DNA of 64,000 bases. It comes from Macrotrachela quadricornifera (lineage: Eukaryota > Rotifera > Eurotatoria > Philodinida > Philodinidae). Below are positions 34,549 through 46,003 of the stretch, one piece after another; position 1 is the stretch's first letter, and the number at the start of each line of letters is the position of its first letter. Where the stretch lies: contig JAJEKB010020913.1 in assembly GCA_022393335.1 (NCBI GenBank), forward strand, positions 319,167 through 383,166, written 5' to 3'. Both the position numbers and the translations under genes were made by a program. The notes beneath the pieces were generated by a model. It saw only the letters and a list, made by a program, of their open reading frames with translations. It made no database searches and was not told where the DNA came from.

Positions 34549-35375
34549 TTAATTTACTATCGTAATGGTGGACGAGTGAGAACGACATAAATTCTGAGCA
34601 CAATCGTGGCAGATTTGTCGAATTTTTCTTCCAATCCATGCTGGATATAGATAACATCTTTTTTTTTCTTGATTCGGATTCTTATTCCCACTAAGTTCTT
34701 CGACATTACTCGAACGAAGATGATAACCAAGGGAAAGTAAAGCAAGTTTCATTTTTTACATAAGACGCGGTTCTTGAATGCGATGTCGGTTTTGCGAAAC
34801 TGTCAAATCTATATTAAGTTGCTATGAGAAGATGCAACGAATATTTGTCCTTTTACTATTCCACATAGGGTTCTGACATAGCCAAATTGTTATTGCATTT
34901 AGTACGACAATATCAACCAATGCATCCATGCCACGTTTTGTCTGATAGTATTCATGGATTACACACGATAGTTTTTTCTCTTCGTTAAATGTTTCAGTAC
35001 GTTCATATGAAGATGATAAGATTATAGCCACCTTTCTTCTCTCTTTCGCTTGACAAGATAACAACATGTGTGGTCCAGAAAAATAAAACCAAGAGGAAAA
35101 CAGTTTTTTCCGATATGCTTTCAACTAATTGGGCAAAAACAACCGTCTTTGTTGTGACACTGCATCCTTGCTTTACATTGTTTGGCAGTTGATCAATCAA
35201 ATTAAGAAGTACACTGGTAGCAGGATTGTTCTGTAACGCACTATCCTTTTTTCCGGCTTACAGATCAAGCGACAATACATACCGATTATCAGTGCCACAA
35301 AAAGTCCAAAACTTTAGCCCGCACTTAGTAGGTTTTTTGACATATACTGTACAGAGCAACAACGACTACGAACTA
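34549..35375 (-). pseudogene. piggyBac-like transposase relic of a second lineage (PGBD4-like)
   Basis: Minus-strand frames in sequence give KKPTKCGLKFWTFCGTDNRY (the KPTKWGIK-type catalytic surround), ALQNNPATSVLLNLIDQLPN and YYQTKRGMDALVD. The last aligns with the G-[VI]-D third catalytic site. It is followed by the C-terminal zinc segment KKRCYLYP, CHDC and CRSH. Several frame changes and a TAA break it. No TTAA ends were found for it. Its sequence differs clearly from the 13151-15190 family, so two piggyBac lineages have lived here. Confidence 0.75.
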
Positions 35376-36315
35376 AAACTAATTGTCACTAATCGACGAT
35401 CTTGTCTCACTTTTTTCCAGATTCTTATTTTTCTCTGTTATCAGACAAGATTCCTTTTGAGAGGAAAGAAATAAGATTTTAACCAGAAGTTCAAGCGAAA
35501 AGAATCTTGTCTGATTACTCAGGAGTAAAAGAACCAGACAAGAGTGACAAGATACTTCAGATTTTTTAAAAGTTCAGACAAGAATCTTTTTCTTTTCATC
35601 TCGAAAATAATTTTGATTGAAGTTCAGGTAAGCTTCTTTTTCTTTCTTTTAAAAAATTCTTATCTGATATTCAAGATCAATAGCATATGATGTCATTGTT
35701 CAAACATATAAATATAGTAGACGTATGATCGTTACTTATTCATTTATCGCTGTGACGGTCGCACACGATTGTATTATTGTCGTTTAAACCGTAAGTCACT
35801 TTTAAAAAAAAACTCATTTTTTTCTTTCATTTAGATTCATCTCAACGATACAATCAAAGGTAAGTATTTTTATTTAGATGTGACTCAACGGCACATTCCA
35901 TAGTAAGTTTTTTTTTAATACTTTTTATATTTTCTTATTATTTTGAATGATAAAAATATTATTCAAAATATTTATAATAAATTTTATTTTTTTCAAAAGA
36001 CCTATTGTGATTGCGATTATTTTTGAAAAGTTTGTGTTTAGAAGATGGGATGGAGGTGACAATAGGTCACCCCTCTCTTTACTAATTAGATGCTTATGCT
36101 TGTACTATATCAAACGACGTCATATGTGATAGTATCATTATACAAAAGTATTGATGTTAGCATTAGATTCATGCAATACTAAGACTAAGCCCACACCCGT
36201 ATTTGTATCACAAGAATTATTAAAAGACTTCAAGAAATCAAGAATCATACAAGAATTGCAAGAAAAAAAGAATTAGACAAGAAGACAAGATCGTCGATTA
36301 GTGGTTCATCTAGAG
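35376..36315. other. Spacer with TCAGACAAGATTCT direct and inverted motifs
   Basis: Between 35400 and 35680 the motif AGACAAGAATCT/AGATTCTTGTCT occurs repeatedly in both orientations. The rest is low complexity. The tail (36180-36300) may hold a weak upstream piece of the mariner relic that resumes at 38368. Confidence 0.4.
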
Positions 36316-36605
36316 TAGTGGCGTAACCAAGAATCTGGCGGTGCCTCATGCTAATTAAAAAAGGCTCAATATATATTATTTTAATTTTTCATAGAGCTCA
36401 AATTAGGTGCTAAATTTTCATTTTCTCAAGAGACAGTACATTCTATCCATACTTTCATTAAATGTGATCATATGAACAGAAAAGTAAATTAACGCCAGTT
36501 ATTTCAACATTATTCGACTATTCTTGTGCTGAAGTGTAAAAGCACCAAGTATCCTTTCATAATCAAGAGAAAAATCTCTCTTACTGGGCAATAAAGACAA
36601 GGCAC

Positions 36606-37213
36606 TTACGAAGAAACATCGCTAGGTATCATTCTCCGATTTCAATAAATTTTTATCCACAGATGCTCTATAGTGCCCTAGTCAAAACCCTGAAAGGATT
36701 CAGGTTCCTATTGGAATATGGCGAAGTTATTGGATTCCCAATATGACTATTTCCAAAACATCCCAGTGGAGGATCTTAGGTATGAAAAAATCGCATTTTT
36801 GAACTTTGGTCTAAAACTCCACGCATACAAAGGTCTTAACTAGACTAGCTTGTCTAGAAAAATTTAGAAGTTTTGAACAAAGTCTTATCGAGATGTAGAA
36901 CTTTTAAATTTCCAGTCCTTCTTTACAGATAGTATATATAACACCCATTGTTTGAAAGCTTCGTATCTTGCCGAGACTTTGGTTGAAGATCTTTGTATGT
37001 GTGGAATTTTAGGTCACAGTTCAAAAATGCGATTTTTTCATATCTAGGGTCTTCTACAGGGATCTTTTGGAAATAGGCATATTGAAAATTCAATAATTTC
37101 GCTTTATCCCAATAGAAACCCGAATCCTTTCAGGGTTTTGACTAGGGCTCCATGGAGTAACTGTGAATAAAAACTCATTGAGATCGGAGAGGAGCAGCTG
37201 GCGATGTTGCCTC
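36606..37213. repeat. Tail-to-tail palindrome of hAT 3' ends
   Basis: The left arm carries on the plus strand the same coding end (SFSDFNKFLS, then SQNPERI) that the right arm carries on the minus strand (LLSDLNEFLF, then SQNPERI). The palindrome therefore contains transposase C-terminal coding sequence. It is an inverted duplication of the element's 3' end rather than an unrelated MITE. Confidence 0.7.
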
Positions 37214-37416
37214 GTTAGTCTAACGCCAGATATAGTGTTGCGTGCGGTAGTTTTGATAAATTTCATTCTACTGAAAGTTCGTTCTGTTGTGTCTAATGAT
37301 ACAGGGATAGTCATAGCACTCATAAGAAGGGTTATGGCAGTAGGAAATGCTTGTTGTAATGATAAAATTTCAAGATATGAATCAACTATATTTTCTGATT
37401 TCGAATGCTCCTGCAT
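37090..37416 (-). pseudogene. hAT transposase C-terminal dimerisation domain
   Basis: 108 open codons. AFPTAITLLMSAMTIPVS, then TTERTFSRMKFIKT and RNTISGVRL are the hAT_C signature (TIPVS-x-A/T-T-ER-x-FS-x-M-K-IK-x-x-x-RN). Upstream coding sequence on the minus strand (37430-37800) is decayed. It is a fragment of the transposase, which would dimerise through this domain. Confidence 0.85.
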
Positions 37417-38367
37417 AGGTTTTCACACTTGAATTTCATTGATAATAATCGAATATCACAAGTAATATAATACATTAATTTTTTAATTGTTGTACATCTA
37501 AAAATGCTGGATTATCAGATGTTAAATAAGAAATACCACTAAGGATTTCTATATTTGTTTTGGAAAAATAGCACTTTCATATTTGCTTTTACTATTGATT
37601 TCTTCATGTTTAACAAGTGTACTCATAATTGAACAATTTTAAAATTTTGTAGAAATTGCTCGTCTTCTTCGTTGTCACACTATAGTATTTGTTCCATTTG
37701 TGAACGATCGAGTTTGATTTTTTGAAATATTAATAAGGAGTCACTTATTAATTTCTTTGTATTGTATATCACAATGTTAAGTCGATATCTTTGGTTGATG
37801 ATGTTAAAAAAATTAAATAGAAGATCACGACGATGTATATTTATGTAAAAAAATGCAAGTTATATATATATGATGATTATTCATCTATAGGCAGTGATGT
37901 GCATAGAATATCAATAGAGATGATATCCACAAAAAGAAATCTAGGTAAAAGATATCGAAAGGGGATAACATTTGAAGAGACGTCTCAAAATGTAAGAAAG
38001 GTTAACTAATACATTTTGGAGATGATATTATGAAATGATATCTACAGGAACGCATCAAAATGAAAAAAATGTTCATCAAGCGAAAAGAAATAATAGACAT
38101 GAAGTAAACTGAGTTTATGAGAGGAGTATATTACAACATAACAATACAGATAGAAACAAAAAACTAATTTTACATCAGACGCTACTTTGTTATCAATTAG
38201 TCTGGAATTTATTCTGTAAGTATCACCCATTAACAGATTTTCGAGGTCGCGCAGTCAGCATAATAAGGCAAAAAACTAAGGGCAAATTTTTATTTTCATC
38301 CCATTTCTTTTTCGGTGTCCGGGCTAGCCTCCTCTCCCCCCCCCCTCCCCCTTAGTTACGCTACTAT

Positions 38368-38583
38368 TCTCCAGACTTGGTTCCATGTGATTTTTGGTTA
38401 TTCGATCTAATCAAACAAAATCTAACGGATCAAAATAGTTCACAAGCTTTGCATCGTGCTGTAACCAAAATCATGAACTCAATAAATAAAAATGACTATA
38501 AAAAAACTTTTAATAAATGGCTTGTACGAATGTAATAGTGTGTAAATAATCAGGGCAACTACTTTGAACATTTGATGAAATAA
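38368..38583 (+). pseudogene. mariner transposase C-terminal fragment
   Basis: The frame SPDLVPCDFWLFDLIKQNL, then YKKTFNKWLVRM and CVNNQGNYFEHLMK is the mariner C-terminus. It includes the third catalytic Asp in PCDFW and the final EHL-K. Two adjacent stops (TAA TAG at 38532) break it before the last 17 codons. The 5' part was separated by the hAT insertion and is not clearly recoverable. Confidence 0.85.
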
Positions 38584-39606
38584 AATCTTAAATAACCTGC
38601 TTCTGTATTTTTTTTTCTTCAAACTCTCACTGCTTTTGGTAGGCCCTAAGTATAATAAAGAAATTTTCTTGATTTAGTCTATGTTCTTTTTTTTCTGATC
38701 TTATGGTTAATCTTATATCTTTACTTATTATATAGACGTCCCAAGTTGATCGATCAATCCAACATTTGTGTCCTATCAGATCCTATATAGAATCGAAAAG
38801 TCTGATTGGAGAGATGTCGAAGAGTTTAATCTAATGCTGGTTAGATGAACGTTCATCAAATTTATAGCAATTGATATTTTGCCAACAGAATCGGGCACAA
38901 TTTAGTCACTGGGAATACTATAGAATTCTGTAGGATGGCCAGATTTGTGAATCTGGAGTAAACAGCCGACCTGCTACCCCATTTTGATAGAGTCCTATTG
39001 TAAGAGTAAAACATACTTTTGTTCAACTCATACAAGAGAGGACTCTAGAAAATGCTGAATTATCTCGAATAACATTATATTTTATCCTTACAATAGAAAT
39101 GTATCAAAACGAGATTGCAGATCAGCTGTTCACGCCCGTATAATATCTCATAAATAAACTTGTTTCCAAATAAGAGTCAAAATATTTGACTGTTATATTA
39201 ATATAACTCTGATATAGACTCCGAAAAATTCTATCTTCGTGATTCCGAATCTATTTTCTATTGCAAATATAAAATTAATTTTTTTGATTGAATAATGAAT
39301 TATATTTGTTAATTTTCGTATGATCATGAAATTTAAAATAAATAATAATATAAAAAAATTCGAAAGAGAATTTATTTCTTCATTTATTCTATAATATTCA
39401 AACATAATAATAATATTAATAAACCTATACAAAAAAAAACAAACTTTATGATTCTTAATAAATTTTTTTATATATTATTAAATTTCTGTCATATAAAAAT
39501 AAGATTTCATGTAAAATTAAAAATTAATCTTATATATATTTAATTCATTTTCAAATTATATTTTTAATATAAATAAATAAAATATTTTTTTTATTTAAAA
39601 AAAAAA
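38584..39606. other. AT-rich intergenic region
   Basis: No gene. 39190-39600 is extremely AT-rich. Confidence 0.4.
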
Positions 39607-39627
39607 GCGTCATCTATATATAAATAA
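39607..39627 (+). promoter_or_regulatory. Core promoter block GCGTCATCTATATATAAATAA
   Basis: A CGTCA (CRE-like half site) fused to a TATA box, 122 bp before the start codon. The same block, GCGTCATCTATATAAATAA, lies 103 bp before the paralogue's ATG at 57249. Most of the surrounding noncoding sequence is not conserved, so this block was probably retained by selection. Confidence 0.65.
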
Positions 39628-39748
39628 TATAAAAAAAACAATTCTATATAATTTGATAGGTTAATATATGTCTATATGCATATATATACTATAAACAAAC
39701 AATGAATTGTGTGTAATATATTATTATTATTATTGAATAAATATAAAA

Positions 39749-40201
39749 ATGCCTCAACATAAATATAAAGTATATGTAAATGCTCGTTTTGATGTTGTTT
39801 GGCAAAAACTTTTGGATAAAATTGATAATCCACAAAAATATGTTGAAGGTATTCGTCATGTTGAAATGTTAGAAAAAGAATCTGATCATTGTATAAGATT
39901 AACTCAATTTGAAAATATGCAATGGCAAGAATTAAAAGAATTAATTGTTGCAGATAAAGCAAGTGGAATTATTGTTTATCGTTTAATTGATCATCCTTAT
40001 TTTCAAGGTGAAACAATTAATATTTGTAGATCAACAAATCAAGTTTATCATTCGGAATTAGAATATGAAATAAATTGGACTTTAAAAGATGAAAATGCAC
40101 ATGAATCAAATCATGATAAATATATTGCAGAACAAGCTTTACAATTAGCTGTTAATGAAATGAAAAGAATTTCAGAAGAAGCTGAAGCTGCTTATCAATA
40201 A
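39749..40201 (+). CDS. SRPBCC/START-like protein (DUF1857/AtaL-like), paralogue A
   Basis: 150 codons, single exon, starting MPQHKYKVYVNARFDVVWQK. The layout fits a small SRPBCC hydrophobic-pocket protein: an early ARFDV-W-KLL helix, ICRSTNQVYHSELEYEINWT strands, and a long C-terminal helix (LAVNEMKRISEEAEAAY). It lacks a signal peptide, so is probably cytosolic; the ligand is unknown. The ATG context (AAAAATGCC) is shared with the paralogue at 57249. The two proteins are roughly 60% identical by eye, with the ICRSTNQVY segment invariant. The related DUF1857 family is mainly bacterial and fungal as far as I know. Confidence 0.8.
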   Translation: MPQHKYKVYVNARFDVVWQKLLDKIDNPQKYVEGIRHVEMLEKESDHCIRLTQFENMQWQELKELIVADKASGIIVYRLIDHPYFQGETINICRSTNQVYHSELEYEINWTLKDENAHESNHDKYIAEQALQLAVNEMKRISEEAEAAYQ

Positions 40202-40867
40202 ATTTATTATTATTAACAAATCAATCTATAATTATTTCTTTTTTTTTCTCACTATAATTAAAATGGTATATCAAATAATGTTTTTTTTGCACAATAATTG
40301 TTGAAATAAGTCTTTTTTTCTGACAAATTTTTTTTCTCTCTAGACAATAAATTTTTCTAGAAAAAAATTTTTTTTTTCTTCTTAATTATTCAAGAAAATT
40401 TGATTCTCTTATCAAAATCGAATAGATTTTGGTAAATTCAAATCAAAATAAAACAAAAAGCTGAACAATTAAGATTATTATTTAATCAATCTTAAATAAT
40501 ATTATTTATGTAAATAGTTTATTCATAATTAAAAATTATTTAAATAAATTTCAATAAAATATAAAAAATTCATTTCAAAATTAAAATTTATTTTATTATC
40601 TCCAAACTCTAAATATTCGAAGAATTTTAATATTTGAACAAATTATTGATTAAAACTTTTTTTTTATACTTTATATCCGCACTAAACAATGAAAAGATGA
40701 TGGTAGATATGCTAATAAAATTGAGCCTATTTGAAAATTATAAGAAAACATCGACTAATTTTATATGGCTAGTAAGGTAATTAATTCTACTAATTAACTG
40801 AATAAAAGTTTTTTACCAAGGTGTTATTCTCTCTAATACTTTAATCATACATATAGTAAGGGATATA
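40202..40867. other. AT-rich 3' flank
   Basis: No gene. Confidence 0.4.
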
Positions 40868-41717
40868 CAGGGTGTTTCAAGAGTTTTGAGGCGCGACAAA
40901 ATTCGTTTATACGGATGCCTAGAACAATATTTATTTATTATGTTTTTACATTACCTTCGAGTATTCGTCATTGCCTTTCTAATGATATATAATTGAAGAA
41001 CATCTTTCCTTATAATACTAAAAATCTAAACATGAGAATGTGATGATAAAATTTGCGAAATTGATCAATATGATACAGAATGTATCAAATACGTCAAAAT
41101 AGACGCTTGCTGACTTGTTCTCATGGCATAGTTCATACTCAAAATGAACAAGGTTCATGATGGTGATAGTAAGTATAACAAAAAATATTTTGGAGACTTT
41201 TTTTAATTTGTATATATGTCAGCTTGAGAAAAACATACGATCTTGAATTTTATGTTAAAAGATACATCATAGAAATCTCTACAAAATCTGTGCAAAAAAA
41301 TCTCACTTGTCAAACAAAAAATTTTTCGAAATATTTTTTGTTATACTCACTATCGCCGTCATGAAACTTGTTCATATTGAGTATGAACCATACCACCAGA
41401 GCAAAACAGTATGTATTTGTTTAGACATTTTTTGTAGAGTTTTTCACACCGCATCTTTTAAAAACAAATTCAAGACCTTATCATTTATCTATGTACGAGA
41501 TATATTCTGTATCATATTGATCAATTTTGAAAATTTTATCATCACATTCTCATGTTTAGATTTTTATTATTATAAGGGAAGACGTTATTCATTCATATAT
41601 CATTAGAAAGACAATCACGAGTAATCGAAGCTGATGTAAAAACATAATAAATAGATATTGTTCTAGATGTCCATATAAATGAATTTCGTCGCGTCTCAAA
41701 ACTTACGGAACACCCTG
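40868..41717. mobile_element. Palindromic element with CAGGGTGT ends, 850 bp
   Basis: The ends CAGGGTGTTTCAAGAGTTTTGAG and CTCAAAACTTACGGAACACCCTG are flanked by TA on both sides (40866-40867 and 41718-41719). The arms extend over nearly the whole length and include AACATAATAAATA and the ATGATATAT block. Open frames inside are palindrome artefacts. It shares its design with 11388-12319. Confidence 0.85.
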
Positions 41718-41975
41718 TATCTAAGCAGGTAGATTAGCTGACCGGTTATCAGAAAATGTGAGTTCGATTGCTGTTCTAATTTTGTGATCTTTCTTAGTAA
41801 GTCTTTCGTGGTTACAGAGACCTATTTCTGTGGATACATCTATGTAATTTTTATGTACTTGCGTGGACAGGTAAAAATGATTGCTAGATTTTGAACTCTT
41901 CCAAATTTACTTTTATACTCATCCCTCGCCGTCATGCCAACCTGAGCTAAAAAACTATAAATACCATCAATAATT
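41718..41975 (+). repeat. Possible tRNA-derived SINE fragment
   Basis: Immediately after the palindrome, TAGATTAGCTGACCGG resembles a pol III A box. GAGTTCGATTGC, about 35 bp on, resembles a B box. The preceding sequence left of the palindrome would complete the 5' end. It is not an intact tRNA, since the arms do not pair properly. Tentative. Confidence 0.3.
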
Positions 41976-42464
41976 TTCTCTACCTGTCTTTCTGTTTATT
42001 CCGCTCATACAGATTTTAGTAAAGAATATCAGAGAGTACTAACTGAGCACGAGTGACCCTTGAGAAAGACCTAAACTATAGTCGTATGATATTCTTCTAT
42101 ATAACACTCGCTCAAGAGAATTGTATAAAAAAAAATTTCAGCTTGTTTAAAGTTTGATAGTATGAATATTGGAACTTCTTTTCAACTTTTAATTTCATTC
42201 TATGAAAGATTATGCAGTGGTAAAACCTACCCGTAGAGTGGACTAAATCTTATAATAACTCACCCTAGTTCTGATTCAGAACATACCTGATGAGACTTCG
42301 ATAGCAAGAAGTCCAAATGCATCATATTATTTGCTATGAATCTATTCTTTGAAACTCACCCTCACTCTCAACAACGAATGATGTCAAAGTTCTGCATTAA
42401 TTTTATTTTCTTGCCTCATATTGTGCATAAGTATCCTACACACTATTTTTTTCATTATTAGAAA
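41976..42464. other. Intergenic
   Basis: Nothing recognisable. Confidence 0.4.
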
Positions 42465-43078
42465 GTATGTACATATATATTTTTTTATCTAATATTTGCT
42501 TTTAATTTCAAAAAAAAATAAGATGAAAGAGAAACACTACGATTATTTGTTTCAATTTAAGAATAAATGTTTGGAAGAGACAATGAATGTCTTAGTATTT
42601 TTCACATTACGTTTTTACAATTCAAATTTGTGAATTAAGTTTTTTTTTTCGGAAGATACTCTATAAAATTCTCTATAAGGTGATGTGATTATTGGAAATA
42701 AAATATCTTTTATCGATTGACAAATGATGTTATATTCATCTGAAAAAAGGATGAGCACTTTCAGAAATAGAATTTTTTAGATTTTTTATGAGGTTATTAC
42801 TTATCTAAGCAGAATGAATTTTTCTAAGATTTATTGATAATCTATATGATATGCTAGTGAAGTTGAAAGTAAGGAAGTCTAATTTGTTTTAAAACTACGA
42901 TGGTTTAATATATTAGATAGATTATCAATAAATCTTAGAAATACTAAGACATTCATTATTTCTTCCAAGTATGTATTCTTAAATTGAAACAAATAATCGT
43001 AGTGTTTCTCTTTCATCGTATTTTTTTTTGAAATTAAAAACAAATATTAGATGAAAAAATATATATGTACATATGTTT
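42465..43078. repeat. Inverted-repeat element with nested inner hairpin
   Basis: Outer arms of about 130 bp pair through GAGAAACACTACGATTATTTG and its complement. An inner hairpin pairs AAGATTTATTGATAATCTAT (42829) with ATAGATTATCAATAAATCTT (42920). No coding sequence. Confidence 0.8.
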
Positions 43079-43459
43079 GGCTATGCTCTTTATAATAAAA
43101 AAAAACCAAACGTCAAGGATACTTGTGCGCAGTATGAAGTTGAAGAATAAAGTTAATAGTTTGGCACCATCCGATAAAACAATGTTTAAATCATCTGACT
43201 GAACATACATACAAAAATAATTTTCTATATATTAGAAGGAAAGTGCACATCATACACTCTGCTTTTTGGAGACAGTGTGCAGCAGATGTTCTGTGCATTT
43301 CGCTTCTGTTGTGTATACTTTCCATTAAAAACACTGTTCACATGACTTATAACACATTGCAATTTCAACCAGCATTTCAAAAACTGCAGAGCATCTTCTG
43401 CTATTGTTAAAATAACCACCTCTAACTGTCACTATTTTTGCACTGGATGTTGGTATAAA

Positions 43460-43662
43460 GTATGACCATAGGCATGAGTTAAGAGAAACACACTCACATC
43501 TCACAGTATCTGCTGAATTATCTGATTTAAGAATGAAGGTAAATGTATGCACGGCCAGACACGTAGTAATAATAGGTGAAAAGGTCTCAAACACGCCCTC
43601 TATACATCTTCTATCGTTTTCAGTATGGAGATTCCCCGAGCAACGCCGGGTACTATCGCTAG
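43460..43662 (+). mobile_element. Helitron-like 3' end
   Basis: The last 30 bases, CCCCGAGCAACGCCGGG then TACTATCGCTAG, form a small GC hairpin 8 bp before a CTAG terminus that is followed by T. This is the Helitron 3' signature. About 200 bp before it is repeated at 50436-50641, also ending CTAG then T. No Rep/helicase coding sequence was seen. The 5' TC end was not located. Confidence 0.5.
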
Positions 43663-44117
43663 TATTGGTATAAATGCAAGTATGAAGAAAGAAATATCGT
43701 TGACAGAGCTGAAACACAGAGGATAGGGAGGAAAGGAAATCGTAGGATGTACTCCGATAAAAACAGTCAATAAGTGACGTATGCTCTTCCTTGGTAACTT
43801 CCAATTTGAAAAGTGAGAGAAGAGAATAGCAGTAATAGTCGTTTGTCGATGATAAACACGAAAGATGCACGAGTACAATATTTTTTTGTTTCGATTTGTT
43901 TGAAAACAGTAAGGTAGTTAATTTACATCTATAATAGATGTATGTGTGTAAGAAACTACATGTACTATGTCAAAGACCACATTTTACTTGTACTTGTACA
44001 GCCCTTACGGCAGAACATATTCAACTGTCGGACGCCGTTCGAGCTCACGTTTTGGCTATGCGTATAACTCAGTGAGACTAAGAAAATCCCAAAAGAATTG
44101 AGTTTCATGACGTATTT
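43663..44117. other. Spacer
   Basis: Open frames on the minus strand at 43325-43878 overlap the Helitron-like repeat and show no domain. No gene. Confidence 0.4.
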
Positions 44118-45700
44118 GGCTGGAAATCTGATTACCATCGCATAGATGTAAGAAAAAGATTTTTTAAAATTTTTTCCTTGATTTTATTCTACATGAAGTT
44201 GATATTAGAAGTTTTCAATATAGAATTTTCATTCGATACATGAAATGGATTTATATTCACTTTGAATGGTTGGATCACTTGACACAACGCTGGACTCCGA
44301 TTCGACTACTTTTCCTATTTTACCTATATTATATGAAAAAAAACTGTGAGATGTCTAGGAACGGCGCGAAAGGGTTGAAGTAGGCGTTTAATCCAAAATA
44401 ATGACTCATATTAAAAGAAAAATAAAACAACATAAAAAGAAAAAAATCTAGTAAAAAGACTATATGGTATACATATATATGCGTTTATTTTTGTCTTACA
44501 TCGAGGAAAAAATAGAAAAAGATAAAACTATATAGTGTAGCGTAATGAACACAACATGTAAGAAAAATATTCATCTGTCTTACTCATCATGACGTATATG
44601 AAATAGCACGATGGATTGATTCACGAAAACAAACATTACTTGGAAAAAACCAACTAACTTCATCGAATATAAATATGTAAGATAACTTGCTTCCAAGGTA
44701 CATAAAAACAGTTTCAATATATTTCCGCGTTAATTCTCGTCGTAAGGACGTCTGATTATTTGTACATCGATTTTTCTGTAATCCGATACTTCAGACATAA
44801 GGTAAGAAAATATATTTCATCATTCTGAAGTTCGTTTCTCTATACTTTAAAATATATACACTAAACATTAGTCACAATTTTCTTCATTACAATGTATTCC
44901 ATCGTACTTTGAAACTATTAAAACAGAAGAAATTTTTTTCTTTTTATCTATATGAAGTTATTCTCAAAATAGTCCTTCATGAGGATCGCTATAATAGCGT
45001 TATGAAAAGATCATATTTTAAATTTCAATAATCCATTTATGAAATACCAATAAAAACTAGTAAACAATAATTCAAATGCGGTGCCCTTTTCTCAAAAATA
45101 TTGCATGTTGAGTAGAATAAATGTGACATCATCGTAAAAATTTTGTCTTTAGCATAATTTCTGTTTATATAGCAGAGTAATAGTTAAGATAATACGAGCA
45201 TGAGAAAAGTAACTGGTATATAGCTGATGGAAAAACTAAACTTGGGTAAAACTGACGTTTTTTTGAGATTCGATAAAATATCTTTTTTGTACAGACTGTA
45301 GCTTCGAATTGAGATTGAAATCGCCCATTCCTAGGAGCAACATCTACGGCTTTGGAATGAAATTTCTTCTCGAGCATACAACGATAGATATTTCTTCTTT
45401 CAGAAAAGTTGCAAGTTTACACAGTCAAACTTTTGAGAAGAAAATATACATATCTTTATTTTTCCTATTTTTTATAAAGGATCTTTTCTTTTTAAAAAAC
45501 TCAATCCTGTAAGGATTTCTATTTTTTGAAGGATTCATAATCGCAGGCCAGAGAGTGAATATGAATCCGCTTTATGTATCGAACGAAAATTCTATATTAA
45601 AAATCTTCTAATATCGACTTCTTCGTGTAGAGTAAAATCGAGGAAAAAGTAAAAAAAACCTTTTTCTTACATCTACGTGGTGGTAATCAGATTTCCAGCC
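44118..45700. mobile_element. Non-autonomous element with roughly 150-bp terminal inverted repeats
   Basis: The left end GGCTGGAAATCTGATTACCA and right end TGGTAATCAGATTTCCAGCC are perfect over 20 bp. The arms continue through AGATGTAAGAAAAAG and AATATAGAATTTTC, to about 44262 and 45553. The 1.3-kb interior has no recognisable gene. Confidence 0.8.
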
Positions 45701-46003
45701 AGGTATCCTTGTAAAGATAAGTTCATAGAAATGCATCACGATGGGAATAGTCCTAAAGCAAAATATACCAGAGTTTCGAAACATCATAGGTCGTTAAATA
45801 TGATTGATTTTAAATTTTAAACAGTGTATAATATGTGCGTGTATTATATATTGATCGATCGTTATCGAGGCTGCATAAACTCATGAATATTTTAGCACGA
45901 CAAGGTTTTTTCCAGTATTCTCGTAATAAATATTTACACTTGGAAGAAGTGAATACACTTTGGTCGAAGAACATAAAAGTGTCATTCTGAAAGCGTCGAC
46001 AAT
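45701..46003. other. 5' flank of the ADP-ribosyltransferase gene
   Basis: No clear TATA box or other motif. Confidence 0.3.

Larger units (their letters stand above)
36316..38366 (-). mobile_element. hAT element inserted in a mariner relic
   Basis: The ends TAGTGGCGTAACCAAG and CTTAGTTACGCTACTA are inverted repeats of the type seen in zinc-finger-MYM-like hAT elements. The flanks ATCTAGAG and TTCTCCAG are a plausible decayed 8-bp duplication. The element holds a hAT C-terminal dimerisation domain on the minus strand, plus an inverted second copy of the 3' end, which forms a palindrome. Right after its right end a mariner reading frame resumes, which marks it as an insertion. Confidence 0.7.

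Noticed and set aside
38328..38352. C-rich tract as a telomere or G-quadruplex region
   Set aside because: A single homopolymer-like run near a hAT end; no telomeric repeat pattern.
39672..39962. 96-codon minus-strand ORF
   Set aside because: Antisense shadow of SRPBCC paralogue A.
40868..41717. LTR retrotransposon
   Set aside because: The repeats are inverted, not direct, and no gag/pol text is present.
41718..41790. Intact tRNA gene
   Set aside because: A/B-box-like words exist but the cloverleaf arms do not pair; kept only as a possible SINE.
43325..43870. 181-codon minus-strand ORF
   Set aside because: It overlaps the Helitron-like repeat shared with 50436-50641; no domain and no frame conservation between the copies.
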